A DNA stretch of 63,994 bases from Psychrobacter immobilis. Its GTDB lineage: Bacteria > Pseudomonadota > Gammaproteobacteria > Pseudomonadales > Moraxellaceae. The position numbers and the translations under genes were made by a program. Of the stretch, positions 26,098-35,535 are shown one piece after another. The stretch lies in the NCBI RefSeq assembly GCF_904846285.1, contig NZ_CAJHAD010000020.1, positions 1 to 63,994 on the forward strand, in the 5' to 3' direction. How positions within the stretch are numbered: position 1 is the first letter of the stretch; every line of letters starts with the position of its first letter. The notes under the pieces were generated by a model, which saw nothing but the letters and a program-made list of their open reading frames with translations, made no database searches and had not been told where the DNA came from.

Positions 26098-26123
26098 AAA
26101 AAAGGCCTGCACGAGGCAGACCT
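26098..26123 (-). terminator. Intergenic terminator/attenuator
   Basis: AGGCCTGC / GCAGACCT hairpin followed by TTTTTT on the minus strand, between the Rep-like gene and the zinc-ribbon gene. Confidence 0.8.
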
Positions 26124-26200
26124 GAATATGTTGGATTAGGCGCTTTATTAATTACTAATGCGCTATCTCATTACTGTAATATAGGTTTGAGATTGTTTTA

Positions 26201-27130
26201 CTATCGCTTTATGCCTCGACGTTTCTTGATATCAAATTTACCTGTACTAAATGCTTTCATATTAGGAACCTTCACCTTCAATCGTTGATTAAACTTACCA
26301 TCAACATCCTTAGACTTGGTCGTCAAATACTCTGACACCTCCAATACTTTTTTGACTTCATGGCTATTCTCTCTATGAACCATTGCAACAGGAGATTGAC
26401 CTCTTTTTTTAAGTGTTTTGATATAGCCTGATGTATGGCTATTAAAGTAGCTTCCTGCACCATTAGTGATAGAATCCCAAATCTCACCAATCTCCTTTGC
26501 TAAATAATAGGCATCTTGACGTTCAGCACCACTATAAATTAATAACAGATGACAGTGTAAGTTACCACTCTCTGTACGCCTGTAACCCTGCTCAAGCGAC
26601 CAAGCATAACCCTCAAGTCCCTTTATACATCCATCCTTATTACTCAAACGCTCTCTCAACACTTTCATATGCTCTCGAAACTCATCCACTCCAATTTCAG
26701 TTTTATTACTATTATGATAGCTCACGTCAACCCTGACCATGAGTACTCTTGAATAATGACTTACTAATTGATTTACATACTTAGTCAGCTTCCGTGTGTT
26801 ACGACGTTCTTGTAACCTAAACTTAATCTTCATTAACGAGTAATCAGTCTCGTAGCTTTGAAGCTCATCCACGAATTCATAGACCAAATCAGTATCCCAA
26901 ATGATCTCTGAAGCGTAGTACTCACCTTGTAGCATTTGTATCGTAGCGATGAACCAATTGATGGTTTTATCATATTCTAAAGTATCGTTATATTCGCTCA
27001 TCAGAGCAGTATATAGATAGTCCAGTTTATGACGTAGTTTGCGAATATCAAACTTGTCCTCTAAAACCCCTCTTACTGTTTTATCGATATCTGTTAATAC
27101 TTGGTGATGCGTTAGTGTGTGATTTCTCAT
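26201..27130 (-). CDS. Inovirus Gp2 / YagK-YfjJ-type replication protein
   Basis: 309 residues. GNLHCHLLLIYSG holds the H-hydrophobic-H (HUH) motif of rolling-circle Rep proteins, and Tyr residues follow in AYYLAKEIGEIW. The C-terminal half (SYFNSHTSGYIKTLKKR, VLEVSEYLTTKSKD) is the YagK/YfjJ pattern, where YLTK-like segments are conserved. Such proteins are usual in AlpA-bearing islands and satellites and may allow replication of the excised circle. The relaxase/nickase activity is inferred from the HUH motif. Confidence 0.8.
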   Translation of the reverse strand: MRNHTLTHHQVLTDIDKTVRGVLEDKFDIRKLRHKLDYLYTALMSEYNDTLEYDKTINWFIATIQMLQGEYYASEIIWDTDLVYEFVDELQSYETDYSLMKIKFRLQERRNTRKLTKYVNQLVSHYSRVLMVRVDVSYHNSNKTEIGVDEFREHMKVLRERLSNKDGCIKGLEGYAWSLEQGYRRTESGNLHCHLLLIYSGAERQDAYYLAKEIGEIWDSITNGAGSYFNSHTSGYIKTLKKRGQSPVAMVHRENSHEVKKVLEVSEYLTTKSKDVDGKFNQRLKVKVPNMKAFSTGKFDIKKRRGIKR

Positions 27131-27577
27131 CAGTCTTGCTCCGAACGGTTATGGTTTCATAACTATCCTAGAGTCAGTTTATTTTTAGTGAGTGTCAGTT
27201 ACGATGAGTTTGATCAATAGATAAAATTACATAGCATTAGCATTACATTAGGCTGGGTGTTAGATAGATATTATTTATAACCCACTAAGGATGCCAGAAT
27301 TCGCTTCTGCAATAACCTGTATATCCTTACATAGCCAAATAAAAACTCCCTCAATATGCGTTAAAGGAATGAAGATGGAGTTAAGCTTTCTGTGGTCACT
27401 CGAAGCTTTAATTTGATCTGGCATTAAATAATATCTTATTTATATAATAAACCTATTATTTCACCACATATTCGCCTATTCTAGGGGTATTGCACCTCTA
27501 TTCATGCTAGAAAATAAATAGGCTTATTCTAGTTAATTAATATCACTATGCTAGTTTTTTTATATTGGAATTTAATT
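27131..27577. other. Divergent intergenic region between Rep and the 409-residue protein gene
   Basis: 447 bp, AT-rich, with short repeats (CATTAG repeated near 27230-27250; TATTCTAG near 27478 and 27526). It must hold two divergent promoters and is a reasonable place for a replication origin recognised by the Rep-like protein, but no defined origin structure was found. Confidence 0.4.
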
Positions 27578-28807
27578 ATGAGTAGTCCTGAATCTAGTAT
27601 GAATGACAAGTATAAAACTAAGGTGCAAGGCAATATTAAGCTTGCGGTTTTTGATCCGCCTTCAGTTAAATATTTTGGTACGCAACGTCTCAGTTATGTC
27701 TCGAAGGAGTTTATAAGCAAAGCTAGAACTCAGAAATCTCTATATATAGATTTCTTCAACATTATTAAAAGTATGAGTAAAGATGAGGCTAAGTCGCTCC
27801 TTCTAATTAGAATGTTTCTACTAAACGGTAGCTGGGACTTATCTCACCTTTCTAACAGTGACTACCCAGCTTTATTAGCTGAACATTTGAGAAGCGCTAC
27901 ATTACCGTTAGAGGTTTTTAATGATATTATTTATCATAAATTAAATTATTGTGTTCCTGATACATATCTCAACTGGTTCGAAAAAGACTTGAGAGGTGCG
28001 CTTTTTGTAGCCTTCCTGGCTAGCCATCAACTTCGTAAAAATACTTTTAAGGGAAAGGTAGATTTAATTAATAATGTTACTGAGACCTTAAGGTATGAAA
28101 TCCATATATTTAACAGGAACTATAGTAAAAAGTTGCCTGAGTACTCTTGGTACAGAGACATACATGGTGATGCCAAGATCGCGCATATAGAATTCGTGAA
28201 AGATTTATATTTGAAGAATCGAACTTCTGAGAAGGATATTAGCTGGATTGATCCATCTAATAAAAAGCAGGTAGACTGGATATACAGTTACTTATACGAC
28301 CAAAGATTTGACGAAATTATTCTAAAAAGAATATTTTTTCCTGAAAGTACAAACGAGAAATATCAGCAGGTACTTGCAAGCTTGGATTTATTGTCAAATG
28401 TGCCTGATGAAAATATTGGTACTAGAGACAACAAAGGGTATCGCCCAAGAGATTACGTCATATCAAGTATGAAGAATGCTTGGAGAACCCAACTCAATTA
28501 TGATAAAACGAAACCTCTAAAAAAAGAGAGATACGTAAAGATACTTAAAAAAAATTATGAAATACTGGATAAAATTATTGAAGAGACAAAATCGACAGAT
28601 ATCAAGATAATTAACAGTTATTTATCTGGTAACCATGATTTAATTAACGCACCTAGGGCTGGTATAGTAGATAAGCCTGATACTATCAAGCTATCCCAAA
28701 AAAGCTATGATAAGCTTATAAGGCTATCTAACGACTATGGGGTTAGTCTTGAAGAAATGATAGAAAACTTAATTAACGATGAGGATATATGTCAGCCAAC
28801 AAGTTAA
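27578..28807 (+). CDS. Hypothetical protein with C-terminal ribbon-helix-helix-like motif
   Basis: 409 residues from the ATG at 27578 (GGA 8 bp upstream; the 27548 start would add hydrophobic codons without support). The main body is not recognised. The last 40 residues (TIKLSQKSYDKLIRLSNDYG followed by VSLEEMIENLI) look like a ribbon-helix-helix segment, suggesting DNA binding. It lies next to attR, a frequent cargo position, and uses notably AT-rich codons. Confidence 0.65.
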   Translation: MSSPESSMNDKYKTKVQGNIKLAVFDPPSVKYFGTQRLSYVSKEFISKARTQKSLYIDFFNIIKSMSKDEAKSLLLIRMFLLNGSWDLSHLSNSDYPALLAEHLRSATLPLEVFNDIIYHKLNYCVPDTYLNWFEKDLRGALFVAFLASHQLRKNTFKGKVDLINNVTETLRYEIHIFNRNYSKKLPEYSWYRDIHGDAKIAHIEFVKDLYLKNRTSEKDISWIDPSNKKQVDWIYSYLYDQRFDEIILKRIFFPESTNEKYQQVLASLDLLSNVPDENIGTRDNKGYRPRDYVISSMKNAWRTQLNYDKTKPLKKERYVKILKKNYEILDKIIEETKSTDIKIINSYLSGNHDLINAPRAGIVDKPDTIKLSQKSYDKLIRLSNDYGVSLEEMIENLINDEDICQPTS

Positions 28808-28863
28808 TTCTAATTACATAAAATCAATAATTAGTTGCTCACAAATAATGAAACCATCACTTC

Positions 28864-28883
28864 ATGTACACTGTGGTGTACAT
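28864..28883. repeat. Inverted ATGTACACT repeat near attR
   Basis: ATGTACACT at 28864-28872 and GGTGTACAT at 28875-28883 (inverse of ATGTACACC). They match the arm-like repeats inside attL. Confidence 0.5.
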
Positions 28884-28943
28884 TTTATTTTTATGAAAAA
28901 TTTAAATATATAACTATCAACTACTTACAAGTATATGCTGGCA

Positions 28944-28959
28944 CCGACCACCGGTACCA
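28944..28959 (+). other. attR core
   Basis: CCGACCACCGGTACCA, identical to the tRNA-Leu 3' end at 1721-1736. It is not a second tRNA because no 5' half precedes it. Confidence 0.9.
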
Positions 28960-28965
28960 TATACG

Positions 28966-28999
28966 AAACCCTCCAATCTATCGATTGCGAGGGTTTTTT
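28966..28999 (+). terminator. Original terminator of tRNA-Leu, now after attR
   Basis: AAACCCTC-CAATC / GATTG-C-GAGGGTTT hairpin followed by six T. It lies 6 bp after attR, where it would have ended the tRNA transcript before island insertion. Confidence 0.8.
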
Positions 29000-29031
29000 A
29001 TTGCTTGCTGTTTAAAAACATTCTTTTTATC

Positions 29032-29073
29032 AAAAAAATGACCACGCTAATTAGCTTAGCGTAGTCATTTTTT
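29032..29073. terminator. Bidirectional terminator
   Basis: AAAAAATGACCACGCTAA / TTAGCGTAGTCATTTTTT hairpin just past the stop of the 29097-29801 gene. Confidence 0.8.
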
Positions 29074-29096
29074 AACAGTGGATAGTATATTCAATA

Positions 29097-29801
29097 CTAC
29101 TCGGCTTCATCCAACAATTTATTAACCGCATCTTCCATGGCGTCATCTATGATGCTGTCTTCTATATAGTCCACTAGCTCATGAATAGTGGTCAGATCCA
29201 TTTCCCGAATACCCAAGCTTGCCAGCTTCTCATTAATAGATGCCAAGCTCTCAGTATCTTCAGCATTATCTAATAACTGCTCATCAAAACTGTCACTGAC
29301 AAACCAGTACATTTTTTCTAACAAGCTCTCTCTTTTAGTCAAGGTAGAATAATTATCGCCATGGATAAACAAATTAAAATGATAAGGCATTTCTACCTCA
29401 TTAATAAAAAAAGTACGCTTACATTCTAGGGTATAAGCTTGTACTTGTTTCTCTTCAGCGCTTTCGCTCTCTACTTCGCTGTCATCTTGTTTAATCTCTT
29501 CTTCTACCAAGCCTTCTAATATTTGATAGTGCCCGACTTTGACTTTATGATTATAAATAATGCAAGAGTCAGCAATAGCATCGAAAATCACAGCACTGAT
29601 ATCTAAGGTATGGTCGTCGATATCATAAAAAGCTTTTAAAAAAGGTAAGAACTCTGTAAGTTTGTCTTCTGGCACTTCGGTCAGAAACTGCTGCTCGTAA
29701 ATGACAATCATGTCTTCAGGCGAATAGGTATTGGCGGTATTGGTCTCATTTCTGCCCGTTGGTTGCAAAGGTATGAGATTATATGGATTATTATTGGTCA
29801 T
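29097..29801 (-). CDS. Acidic hypothetical protein
   Basis: 234 residues, strongly acidic (for example EEEIKQDDSEVESESAEE), without signal peptide or membrane segment. A central region (TLECKRTFFINEVEMPYHF) and a helical C-terminus are visible but no family is recognised. It is the first chromosomal gene beyond the island and probably a lineage-specific cytoplasmic protein. Confidence 0.72.
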   Translation of the reverse strand: MTNNNPYNLIPLQPTGRNETNTANTYSPEDMIVIYEQQFLTEVPEDKLTEFLPFLKAFYDIDDHTLDISAVIFDAIADSCIIYNHKVKVGHYQILEGLVEEEIKQDDSEVESESAEEKQVQAYTLECKRTFFINEVEMPYHFNLFIHGDNYSTLTKRESLLEKMYWFVSDSFDEQLLDNAEDTESLASINEKLASLGIREMDLTTIHELVDYIEDSIIDDAMEDAVNKLLDEAE

Positions 29802-29966
29802 ACAGGACTGCCTTTTATTTAAGTAAAATGTATGAAATTTCTGCCATTAAAAACGCTAGTAGCGTCTAAAACCACGCTTTCTATACGTCCTTTTTAGGCG
29901 GAAATCTATGTTATCTATTATCTCTTATTCAGCTACTTTTAGATATATCGTTTACTGGTTCAAATT

Positions 29967-30009
29967 AACCAAAAAAACCACCCTAATCAGCTTAGAGTGG
30001 TTTTTGGTT
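29967..30009. terminator. Terminator of nhaC
   Basis: AACCAAAAAAACCAC...GTGGTTTTTGGTT hairpin 40 bp past the nhaC stop. Confidence 0.78.
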
Positions 30010-30048
30010 CAACTAATAGTATTTGAGTTTATTTTAAAATGCCCCTCG

Positions 30049-31473
30049 CTAATTGGCCATTTGTACTTTATGTTGCTTACGAATGCTGGATCCATCTTTG
30101 CAACTGATAGTGATACCTGTGAAGCCAAATAATATCGTGAGCAATAGCGATAAATAACAGAAGAAGGCATAAGGCAAATAATCAAGTACGGGAACACCTA
30201 ATGCTTGGCTGATAAACACCCCGCACACACTCCAAGGTACTAATGGATTGATAACCGTGCCCGCATCTTCGATGGTACGCGATAGGTTTTTGGGGTGTAA
30301 GTTTAAACGCTCGAACGTCGGGCGAAACGCAGTCCCTGATAATAAGATACTCAAATACTGCTCACCAATCAGCACGTTAATGCTTAGAGCCGCCATCGCC
30401 GCGGCAAAGATGGCACGACCTGAGCTTGTCAGCATATGTCTAATGCCTAACAATAACGCTGGTAAGATGCCCAAGGCACGTAATAAACCGCCCAAACTTA
30501 ACGCCAATATCACAATAGTCTGCGTAAAGAACATACTTTGCATACCACCACGTGAAATCATACCTGCCACTTCGCCTAGCTCTAAGTTTTCGGCAGGCGT
30601 ATAACCAGCGAACAGATAGCCGCCTAGCTGACCAATACTTGGGCTACTATGCAGATAAGTAAGTACTAAAGCGGTCGCAATCGTACAAATGATGGTATAG
30701 ATGGCATTTACTCGGCATAACGCTAACACCACTAGCACGACAAACGGCAGCACGGCATAACCATGCACTAAGCCGCTATCGACCAATTGCGATTGCAATA
30801 AGGTCACTTGACCCAAATCGCCGGTACCCGTCTGCCCAGAGAAATACCAAAATAGCCCCGCTGTAATGAGCCACGCTGGTACCGTGGTATACATCATATT
30901 GCGAATATGCTCGAATAAATCGATACCGACGACAGAAGAAGCAAGCGTACAAGTATCTGACAAAGGCGACATTTTATCGGCAAAAAAGGCACCCGAAACC
31001 ACCGCGCCAGCAGCAATGGCGACGTTGGCATCAAAGGCATTGCTCATACCAATAAAGGCCACACCTAGCGTCGCGGCTGTGGTCAAACTACTGCCTAAAG
31101 CCACACCAATAATAGAAGTCAAAACAAAAGCAGAAATATAATAATACTGCGGCGAGATAAGATCGAAACCATAATACATAATGGTAGGAATAGCGCCTGA
31201 CATCATCAGCGCCGCGACCAGCAAACCAATAAAAAATAATAAATAAATAGCACCGATACCACTGACAACGCCCGACGACATCTGCTCTTGCATCTTCTCA
31301 AAGCTTAGACCTTTATACATACCAAGGCCTAATAAAACAACGATAGCAAGCATCAATGACAGATGCGGCACCCAGCCAAAGCCGATCATGGTCACACCCA
31401 TAATCGCGATGACAACGCTAGCAATGATAAAAGCTACCTTAGGAGATAGCTCGGTAAGTACTTGTGGAGGCAT
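30049..31473 (-). CDS. nhaC: NhaC family Na+/H+ antiporter
   Basis: 474 residues with about 11-12 membrane segments. SGAFFADKMSPLSDTCTLAS, EDAGTVINPLVPWSVCGVF and NVLIGEQYLS are characteristic of NhaC. It expels sodium in exchange for protons, helping a cold or marine organism in salt and alkaline conditions. AAGGA precedes the start. It is monocistronic with its own terminator. Confidence 0.9.
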   Translation of the reverse strand: MPPQVLTELSPKVAFIIASVVIAIMGVTMIGFGWVPHLSLMLAIVVLLGLGMYKGLSFEKMQEQMSSGVVSGIGAIYLLFFIGLLVAALMMSGAIPTIMYYGFDLISPQYYYISAFVLTSIIGVALGSSLTTAATLGVAFIGMSNAFDANVAIAAGAVVSGAFFADKMSPLSDTCTLASSVVGIDLFEHIRNMMYTTVPAWLITAGLFWYFSGQTGTGDLGQVTLLQSQLVDSGLVHGYAVLPFVVLVVLALCRVNAIYTIICTIATALVLTYLHSSPSIGQLGGYLFAGYTPAENLELGEVAGMISRGGMQSMFFTQTIVILALSLGGLLRALGILPALLLGIRHMLTSSGRAIFAAAMAALSINVLIGEQYLSILLSGTAFRPTFERLNLHPKNLSRTIEDAGTVINPLVPWSVCGVFISQALGVPVLDYLPYAFFCYLSLLLTILFGFTGITISCKDGSSIRKQHKVQMAN

Positions 31474-31569
31474 AACACATCCTTATGGTGCCATCATATA
31501 TATTCTGGCGTTAGGGTTGGTTTTGGGTAGGACAAGTTTAATGAGTTGCAATGATTATTGCCAGTCTCA

Positions 31570-31911
31570 TCACTTACCCAGTAGGCTATCGGTCTTGGCT
31601 GCCATGACAAAATCATTGCGATGCAGACCTTTAATGCTATGTGACCACCAAGTGACGGTCACCTTGCCCCACTCTACCAAAATACCCGGATGATGCCCCT
31701 CTGCTTCAGCGATGTCTGCAAGCTCGTTGGCAAATGCCATCGCTGTAACGAAATTCTTGAATTTATATTGACGCTGTAATTGCTTGATGCCGTCGACTTC
31801 GATGAGCGACCAATCAGGGATTTGTTGTAATAGCTCGCGTGCCTCTGTGTCATCGACGGTTGGAGCGCCGATACGGCAGGCTTCACAGCTGGCTTGTGAT
31901 AATGTCGTCAT
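31570..31911 (-). CDS. phhB: 4a-hydroxytetrahydrobiopterin dehydratase (PCD)
   Basis: 113 residues. It dehydrates the 4a-hydroxy-pterin made by phenylalanine hydroxylase so that the cofactor can be recycled. [19 protein letters not shown] holds the conserved H-H-P motif and [14 protein letters not shown] the C-terminal signature. AAAGGA precedes the start. It follows phhA in the same direction (120 bp gap), as in the Pseudomonas phhAB operon. Confidence 0.95.
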   Translation of the reverse strand: MTTLSQASCEACRIGAPTVDDTEARELLQQIPDWSLIEVDGIKQLQRQYKFKNFVTAMAFANELADIAEAEGHHPGILVEWGKVTVTWWSHSIKGLHRNDFVMAAKTDSLLGK

Positions 31912-32031
31912 TATAATGTCCTTTTAAGTTAACTATTATTTTTTTAATACAGTTACGTCCGTGTTAATACTGTTTTTTACAGCATCATTTTTTACCACAT
32001 CGTTCATTTAACAATGCAGTTTTTTTATTCA

Positions 32032-32997
32032 TTAAGAGTTTTTTAGCGCATAAGTCGGTTCAAACAATCCTAGTGACATCGCTTGTTTGACCATGCCCAT
32101 GATGTCGCTATCGACGATATCGAACAGCGTATCTAAATCATCAATGACATAATAAATCGGCTGAATATGATCAATGCGATAAGGGGTACGTAGCACATCC
32201 AGCAAGTCAAACGCTCTATACTCAGGTCGTCGGTAATGGGGCTGCTCATATTGAGATTGTTTGCATTGGGGCTGTTGGTGCTGAGATTGCTGTTGTTCAT
32301 CGCCACTGAGCGCATAGAGGGTTTCAGAGGGTGAGCTTAAGATGCCACCGCCATAAATTCTGCGATTGTCAGGACGACTACCAACCAAACCAAACTCGAT
32401 GGTAAACCAATAAAGCCGTGCTAAAAACCATCTTTCCTCTTTACTGGCATTCAAGCCCAGCTTGCCATACGTCTCATTAAAAGCCGCAAACGCAGGGTGG
32501 GTCAGCAGCGGACAATGGCCAACGATTTCATGGAAAATATCAGGCTCTTCTATATAGTCCATGTCTTCAAAGCGACGAATAAAGGTCGCCACAGGGAAGG
32601 ATTTATTTGCTAATAGTTTAAAAAACTTACCAAAGCTGATAAGCGCAGGAACGGCAGCGGTTTGCCAGCCGGTAGTGGCTTGCAGGATTTCGTCAATATC
32701 ATGTAGCTGCGGGATATGCGTCAATGGCAGGTTTAGTTTTTCTAACCCTTCTAGATAAGCTGAGCAAGCACGGTTAGGTATTTGCATGGCTTGACGTTCA
32801 AGCAGCGCCTGCCACATAGCATTTTCATCGGCACTATAATGAATATGACCCTGACTGTCTGGCTGATGCGAGACATAAAGCTGCTTTTTAGCAGATGAAT
32901 CGGTATAGCTAGAACCATTAGCGCCGAGAGCTTTTGAAGTAACACTCTTGGCACTAAGAGCTTGATGGATAGAATTGTTAGCTTGTAGGCGTTCCAT
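32032..32997 (-). CDS. phhA: Phenylalanine 4-monooxygenase
   Basis: 321 residues; converts phenylalanine to tyrosine with tetrahydropterin and O2. Iron ligands are visible as H156 and H161 (DIFHEIVGHCPLL) and E201 (YWFTIEFGL). Odd feature: a Gln/His/Tyr-rich insert at about 233-258 (QQQSQHQQPQCKQ...) between SGDE and the RAFDLLDVL helix, where other bacterial enzymes have a short loop. A 40-residue N-terminal extension of Ser/Ala/Lys type is also present. AAAGGA precedes the ATG. Confidence 0.95.
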   Translation of the reverse strand: MERLQANNSIHQALSAKSVTSKALGANGSSYTDSSAKKQLYVSHQPDSQGHIHYSADENAMWQALLERQAMQIPNRACSAYLEGLEKLNLPLTHIPQLHDIDEILQATTGWQTAAVPALISFGKFFKLLANKSFPVATFIRRFEDMDYIEEPDIFHEIVGHCPLLTHPAFAAFNETYGKLGLNASKEERWFLARLYWFTIEFGLVGSRPDNRRIYGGGILSSPSETLYALSGDEQQQSQHQQPQCKQSQYEQPHYRRPEYRAFDLLDVLRTPYRIDHIQPIYYVIDDLDTLFDIVDSDIMGMVKQAMSLGLFEPTYALKNS

Positions 32998-33161
32998 GCC
33001 TGTGTTCCTTTTATTAGCGTTAGCACATTTACTTTTCGTCAGTAAACCCTAAATCTAGGTGTTTTGGACTTACCCTCTTAAGCCATACTTTGCTTATTAA
33101 GAACAAAACAAATTCCTTTTGCCCTGCCCATTTATCGTACTTATAAACTATGAATCAAAAA

Positions 33162-34274
33162 CTATGGCGTTTCAGTCTCTGGCTGACCAACCGTACCGCG
33201 ACGAACTTGGTCACGCTCGATAGATTCAAACAGCGCTTTAAAGTTACCTTCACCAAAACCATCCTCGTAATCACCTTTACGTTGGATAAACTCAAAGAAA
33301 ACTGGGCTACCCAGAATAGTTTCAGAGAAAATCTGTAGCAATAAACGTGGTTTGCCGCCTTCAGTCGTACCATCTAGCAAGATACCGCGCATCTGTAGCT
33401 CAGAGATATTCTCACCATGACTTGGTAGGCGCTCATCCAGCATTTTATAATAGGTCTCATTCGGCGCTGTCATTAATGGAATACCGGCAGCTTTTAGCTT
33501 ATCGATACTGGCAAATAAGTCATCACTGGCTAAAGCAATATGCTGAATACCTTCGCCATTAAAATGCATCAAGTACTCTTCGATTTGTCCACCGCCTTGC
33601 TTAGACTCTTCATTTAAAGGGATACGAATTTTGCCATCAGGGGCGGTCATCGCTTTACTGGTCAGTCCGGTATACTCGCCTTTGATATCAAAATAACGGA
33701 TTTCACGGAAGTTAAAGATGCGCTCATAGAAATTTGCCCAATATGCCATACGACCGCGGTAAACGTTATGAGTTAGATGGTCAATGACTTTAAAGCCATA
33801 ACCTGCAGGGCGTCTGTCAATATCTGGTAAGAATTCAAAATCGACGTCATAGATAGATTCGCCGTCTTTAAAACGGTCAATCAAGTAGATAAGCGAGCCA
33901 CCGATGCCTTTGATAGCAGGTAGTCTTAACTCCATCACCCCTGTTGGCACATCTACTGGCTGCGCGCCTTTTTCAATCGCCAGCTCATAGGCTTTTTTGG
34001 AATCCTTGACCCGAAAACCCATGCTACAAGCCCCTGCGCCATGTTCTTCAACGAAGTAACTGGCTTGGCTTTTTGGCTCACGGTTAATGATAAGGTTGAT
34101 ATCACCTTGACGGTATAAGGCAACGTCTTTTGAGCGGTGATTGGCCACATGGGTAAAACCCAGCTGCTCAAACAATTCTGCGACGGCTTGTGGTTGAGGT
34201 GAGGCGAATTCAACAAAGTCAAACCCTTGCAATCCCATTGGGTTTTCAAATAAATCTGCCTTTAACTCTGACAT
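33162..34274 (-). CDS. hppD: 4-hydroxyphenylpyruvate dioxygenase
   Basis: 370 residues from the ATG at 34274, which has AAGGA eight bases upstream; upstream in-frame starts lack this. Two VOC-type halves bind Fe(II) through His in [12 protein letters not shown], His in [11 protein letters not shown] and Glu in [14 protein letters not shown]. It turns 4-hydroxyphenylpyruvate into homogentisate. The gene is divergent from a LysR gene, which probably regulates it. Confidence 0.95.
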   Translation of the reverse strand: MSELKADLFENPMGLQGFDFVEFASPQPQAVAELFEQLGFTHVANHRSKDVALYRQGDINLIINREPKSQASYFVEEHGAGACSMGFRVKDSKKAYELAIEKGAQPVDVPTGVMELRLPAIKGIGGSLIYLIDRFKDGESIYDVDFEFLPDIDRRPAGYGFKVIDHLTHNVYRGRMAYWANFYERIFNFREIRYFDIKGEYTGLTSKAMTAPDGKIRIPLNEESKQGGGQIEEYLMHFNGEGIQHIALASDDLFASIDKLKAAGIPLMTAPNETYYKMLDERLPSHGENISELQMRGILLDGTTEGGKPRLLLQIFSETILGSPVFFEFIQRKGDYEDGFGEGNFKALFESIERDQVRRGTVGQPETETP

Positions 34275-34428
34275 TGTCATCATCCTTAATTTTAATTGGT
34301 AGTATAAATCGCTAAAAATTAGCAAAAAATAAGTTTCATCAAGTATTCCTATTGACGAGTGAGTTATATTAGATTAGCTTGATTTATAAGACTAATCGTT
34401 TTTTTTGATTTATTTATCAGGTTTACTT

Positions 34429-35358
34429 ATGAATATCAGTATTCGCCAATTGACCGCTTTCGTCAGCGTCGCCGACAATGGCAGTTTTACCCGTGCCAGT
34501 GAGCAGATGCATTTAACCCAATCTGCCGTCAGTGGTTTGATTAAAGAGCTCGAATCTAGCCTCGGTATCGTGTTGTTTGACCGCACCACGCGCCAGCTGT
34601 CTTTATCCGTCGTCGGGCATCATTTACTGCCACAAGCGCGGCGTATCTTAAATGAGATGCAGCTGTTTGAAAATGAAGCCAGTAGCTTGACAAGTTTGGC
34701 GCAAGGTCAAGTCAGGCTTGCCGTCTCGCAGTTTGCCGCATCTTCCATGCCAGCGGTCATTGCCCAATTTGCTAAAGTCTATCCCGATATCAGCGTATCT
34801 TTGCTTGATTGTTCGGCAGAAAATGTCTTAGAGCACATTCAAAACATCGAGGTGGATTTAGGTGTTGGAACTGAGCGTGGTTTTATGGAATCAGAGGATG
34901 ACATCAGCGCCGATTTGTTATATCAGCTGCCGTTTTGTGTGGTGATGCCTGATAGCCACATGCTGGCGCAAAAATCAGAAATTATATGGCAGGACTTGGT
35001 AGACATTCCACTTATTACATTACAAGGGCCATTTATTGAGCAAGTAACCGCCGAGCTTGATGAGAGTATTGCCAGCCATATCCAGCAAGCGCGCTATAAA
35101 GTCAACTTTATGTCCACCGCCCTTGAGATGACCCGCCAAGGTTTCGGTATTACCTTGTGCTTGCCTTATATGCCGGAGGTGATAGATTGGGTCAGTGCCA
35201 ATGGCTTGCAAATGCGCCCATTGGCACAACCGGTTAAAATGCGCCGCTTTTTTATTTACCAACGCTCCTCACGGGCATTATCACCGGCCAGCATTGCTTT
35301 TAAGCAATTTTTGCAGGCTTATTTTGCCAGCCACTTTGATGATTTACAGAGTGTTTGA
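34429..35358 (+). CDS. LysR-family transcriptional regulator
   Basis: 309 residues from the ATG at 34429. The N-terminal winged helix (MNISIRQLTAFVSVADNGSF followed by TRASEQMHLTQSAVSGLIKEL) is textbook LysR, with a substrate-binding domain from about 90. It lies between hppD (divergent, 154 bp away) and tyrB (same direction). It probably responds to an aromatic intermediate and controls hppD and perhaps tyrB; this is inferred from position. Confidence 0.9.
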   Translation: MNISIRQLTAFVSVADNGSFTRASEQMHLTQSAVSGLIKELESSLGIVLFDRTTRQLSLSVVGHHLLPQARRILNEMQLFENEASSLTSLAQGQVRLAVSQFAASSMPAVIAQFAKVYPDISVSLLDCSAENVLEHIQNIEVDLGVGTERGFMESEDDISADLLYQLPFCVVMPDSHMLAQKSEIIWQDLVDIPLITLQGPFIEQVTAELDESIASHIQQARYKVNFMSTALEMTRQGFGITLCLPYMPEVIDWVSANGLQMRPLAQPVKMRRFFIYQRSSRALSPASIAFKQFLQAYFASHFDDLQSV

Positions 35359-35535
35359 GCTTCCTTAATCAAATCATTACTTAAGTTTGGCAAAGGCTTA
35401 AATTCAGCAAAAAACTTGCCAATAAACAAAAAAATGCGTTAATTAATCAGTATCACTGAATCTAACATTGAGTTAATCGCCAAACTGGTTTATGCTTTTT
35501 AACGCCTTAACTCATCTCCCTTGTAAGGAAAAAAA

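Larger units (their letters stand above)
1721..28959. mobile_element. Genomic island integrated at the 3' end of tRNA-Leu(CAA)
   Basis: The element is bounded by 16-bp direct repeats identical to the tRNA 3' end (1721-1736 and 28944-28959). The integrase lies just inside the left end and an AlpA/YqaJ/DUF932/Rep module near the right end. The rest is cargo: DUF262 protein, Sel1 proteins, nuclease operons, an EamA exporter, IS630 and small exported proteins. What was probably the tRNA's own terminator is now beyond the right repeat at 28966-28999. No relaxase or conjugation genes and no phage structural genes were seen, so it is a mobilisable, satellite-like or integrative island rather than a prophage or a self-transmissible ICE. 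Confidence 0.88.

Noticed and set aside
28944..28959. A second tRNA-Leu at the right island end
   Set aside because: Only the last 16 bases are present; there is no acceptor 5' strand, D arm or anticodon arm, so it is attR.
1721..28959. The island as a complete prophage or self-transmissible ICE
   Set aside because: No capsid, tail, terminase, relaxase or type IV secretion genes were recognised.
28835..29041. A 68-codon frame across attR
   Set aside because: It runs through the attachment site and a terminator hairpin and has no ribosome binding site.
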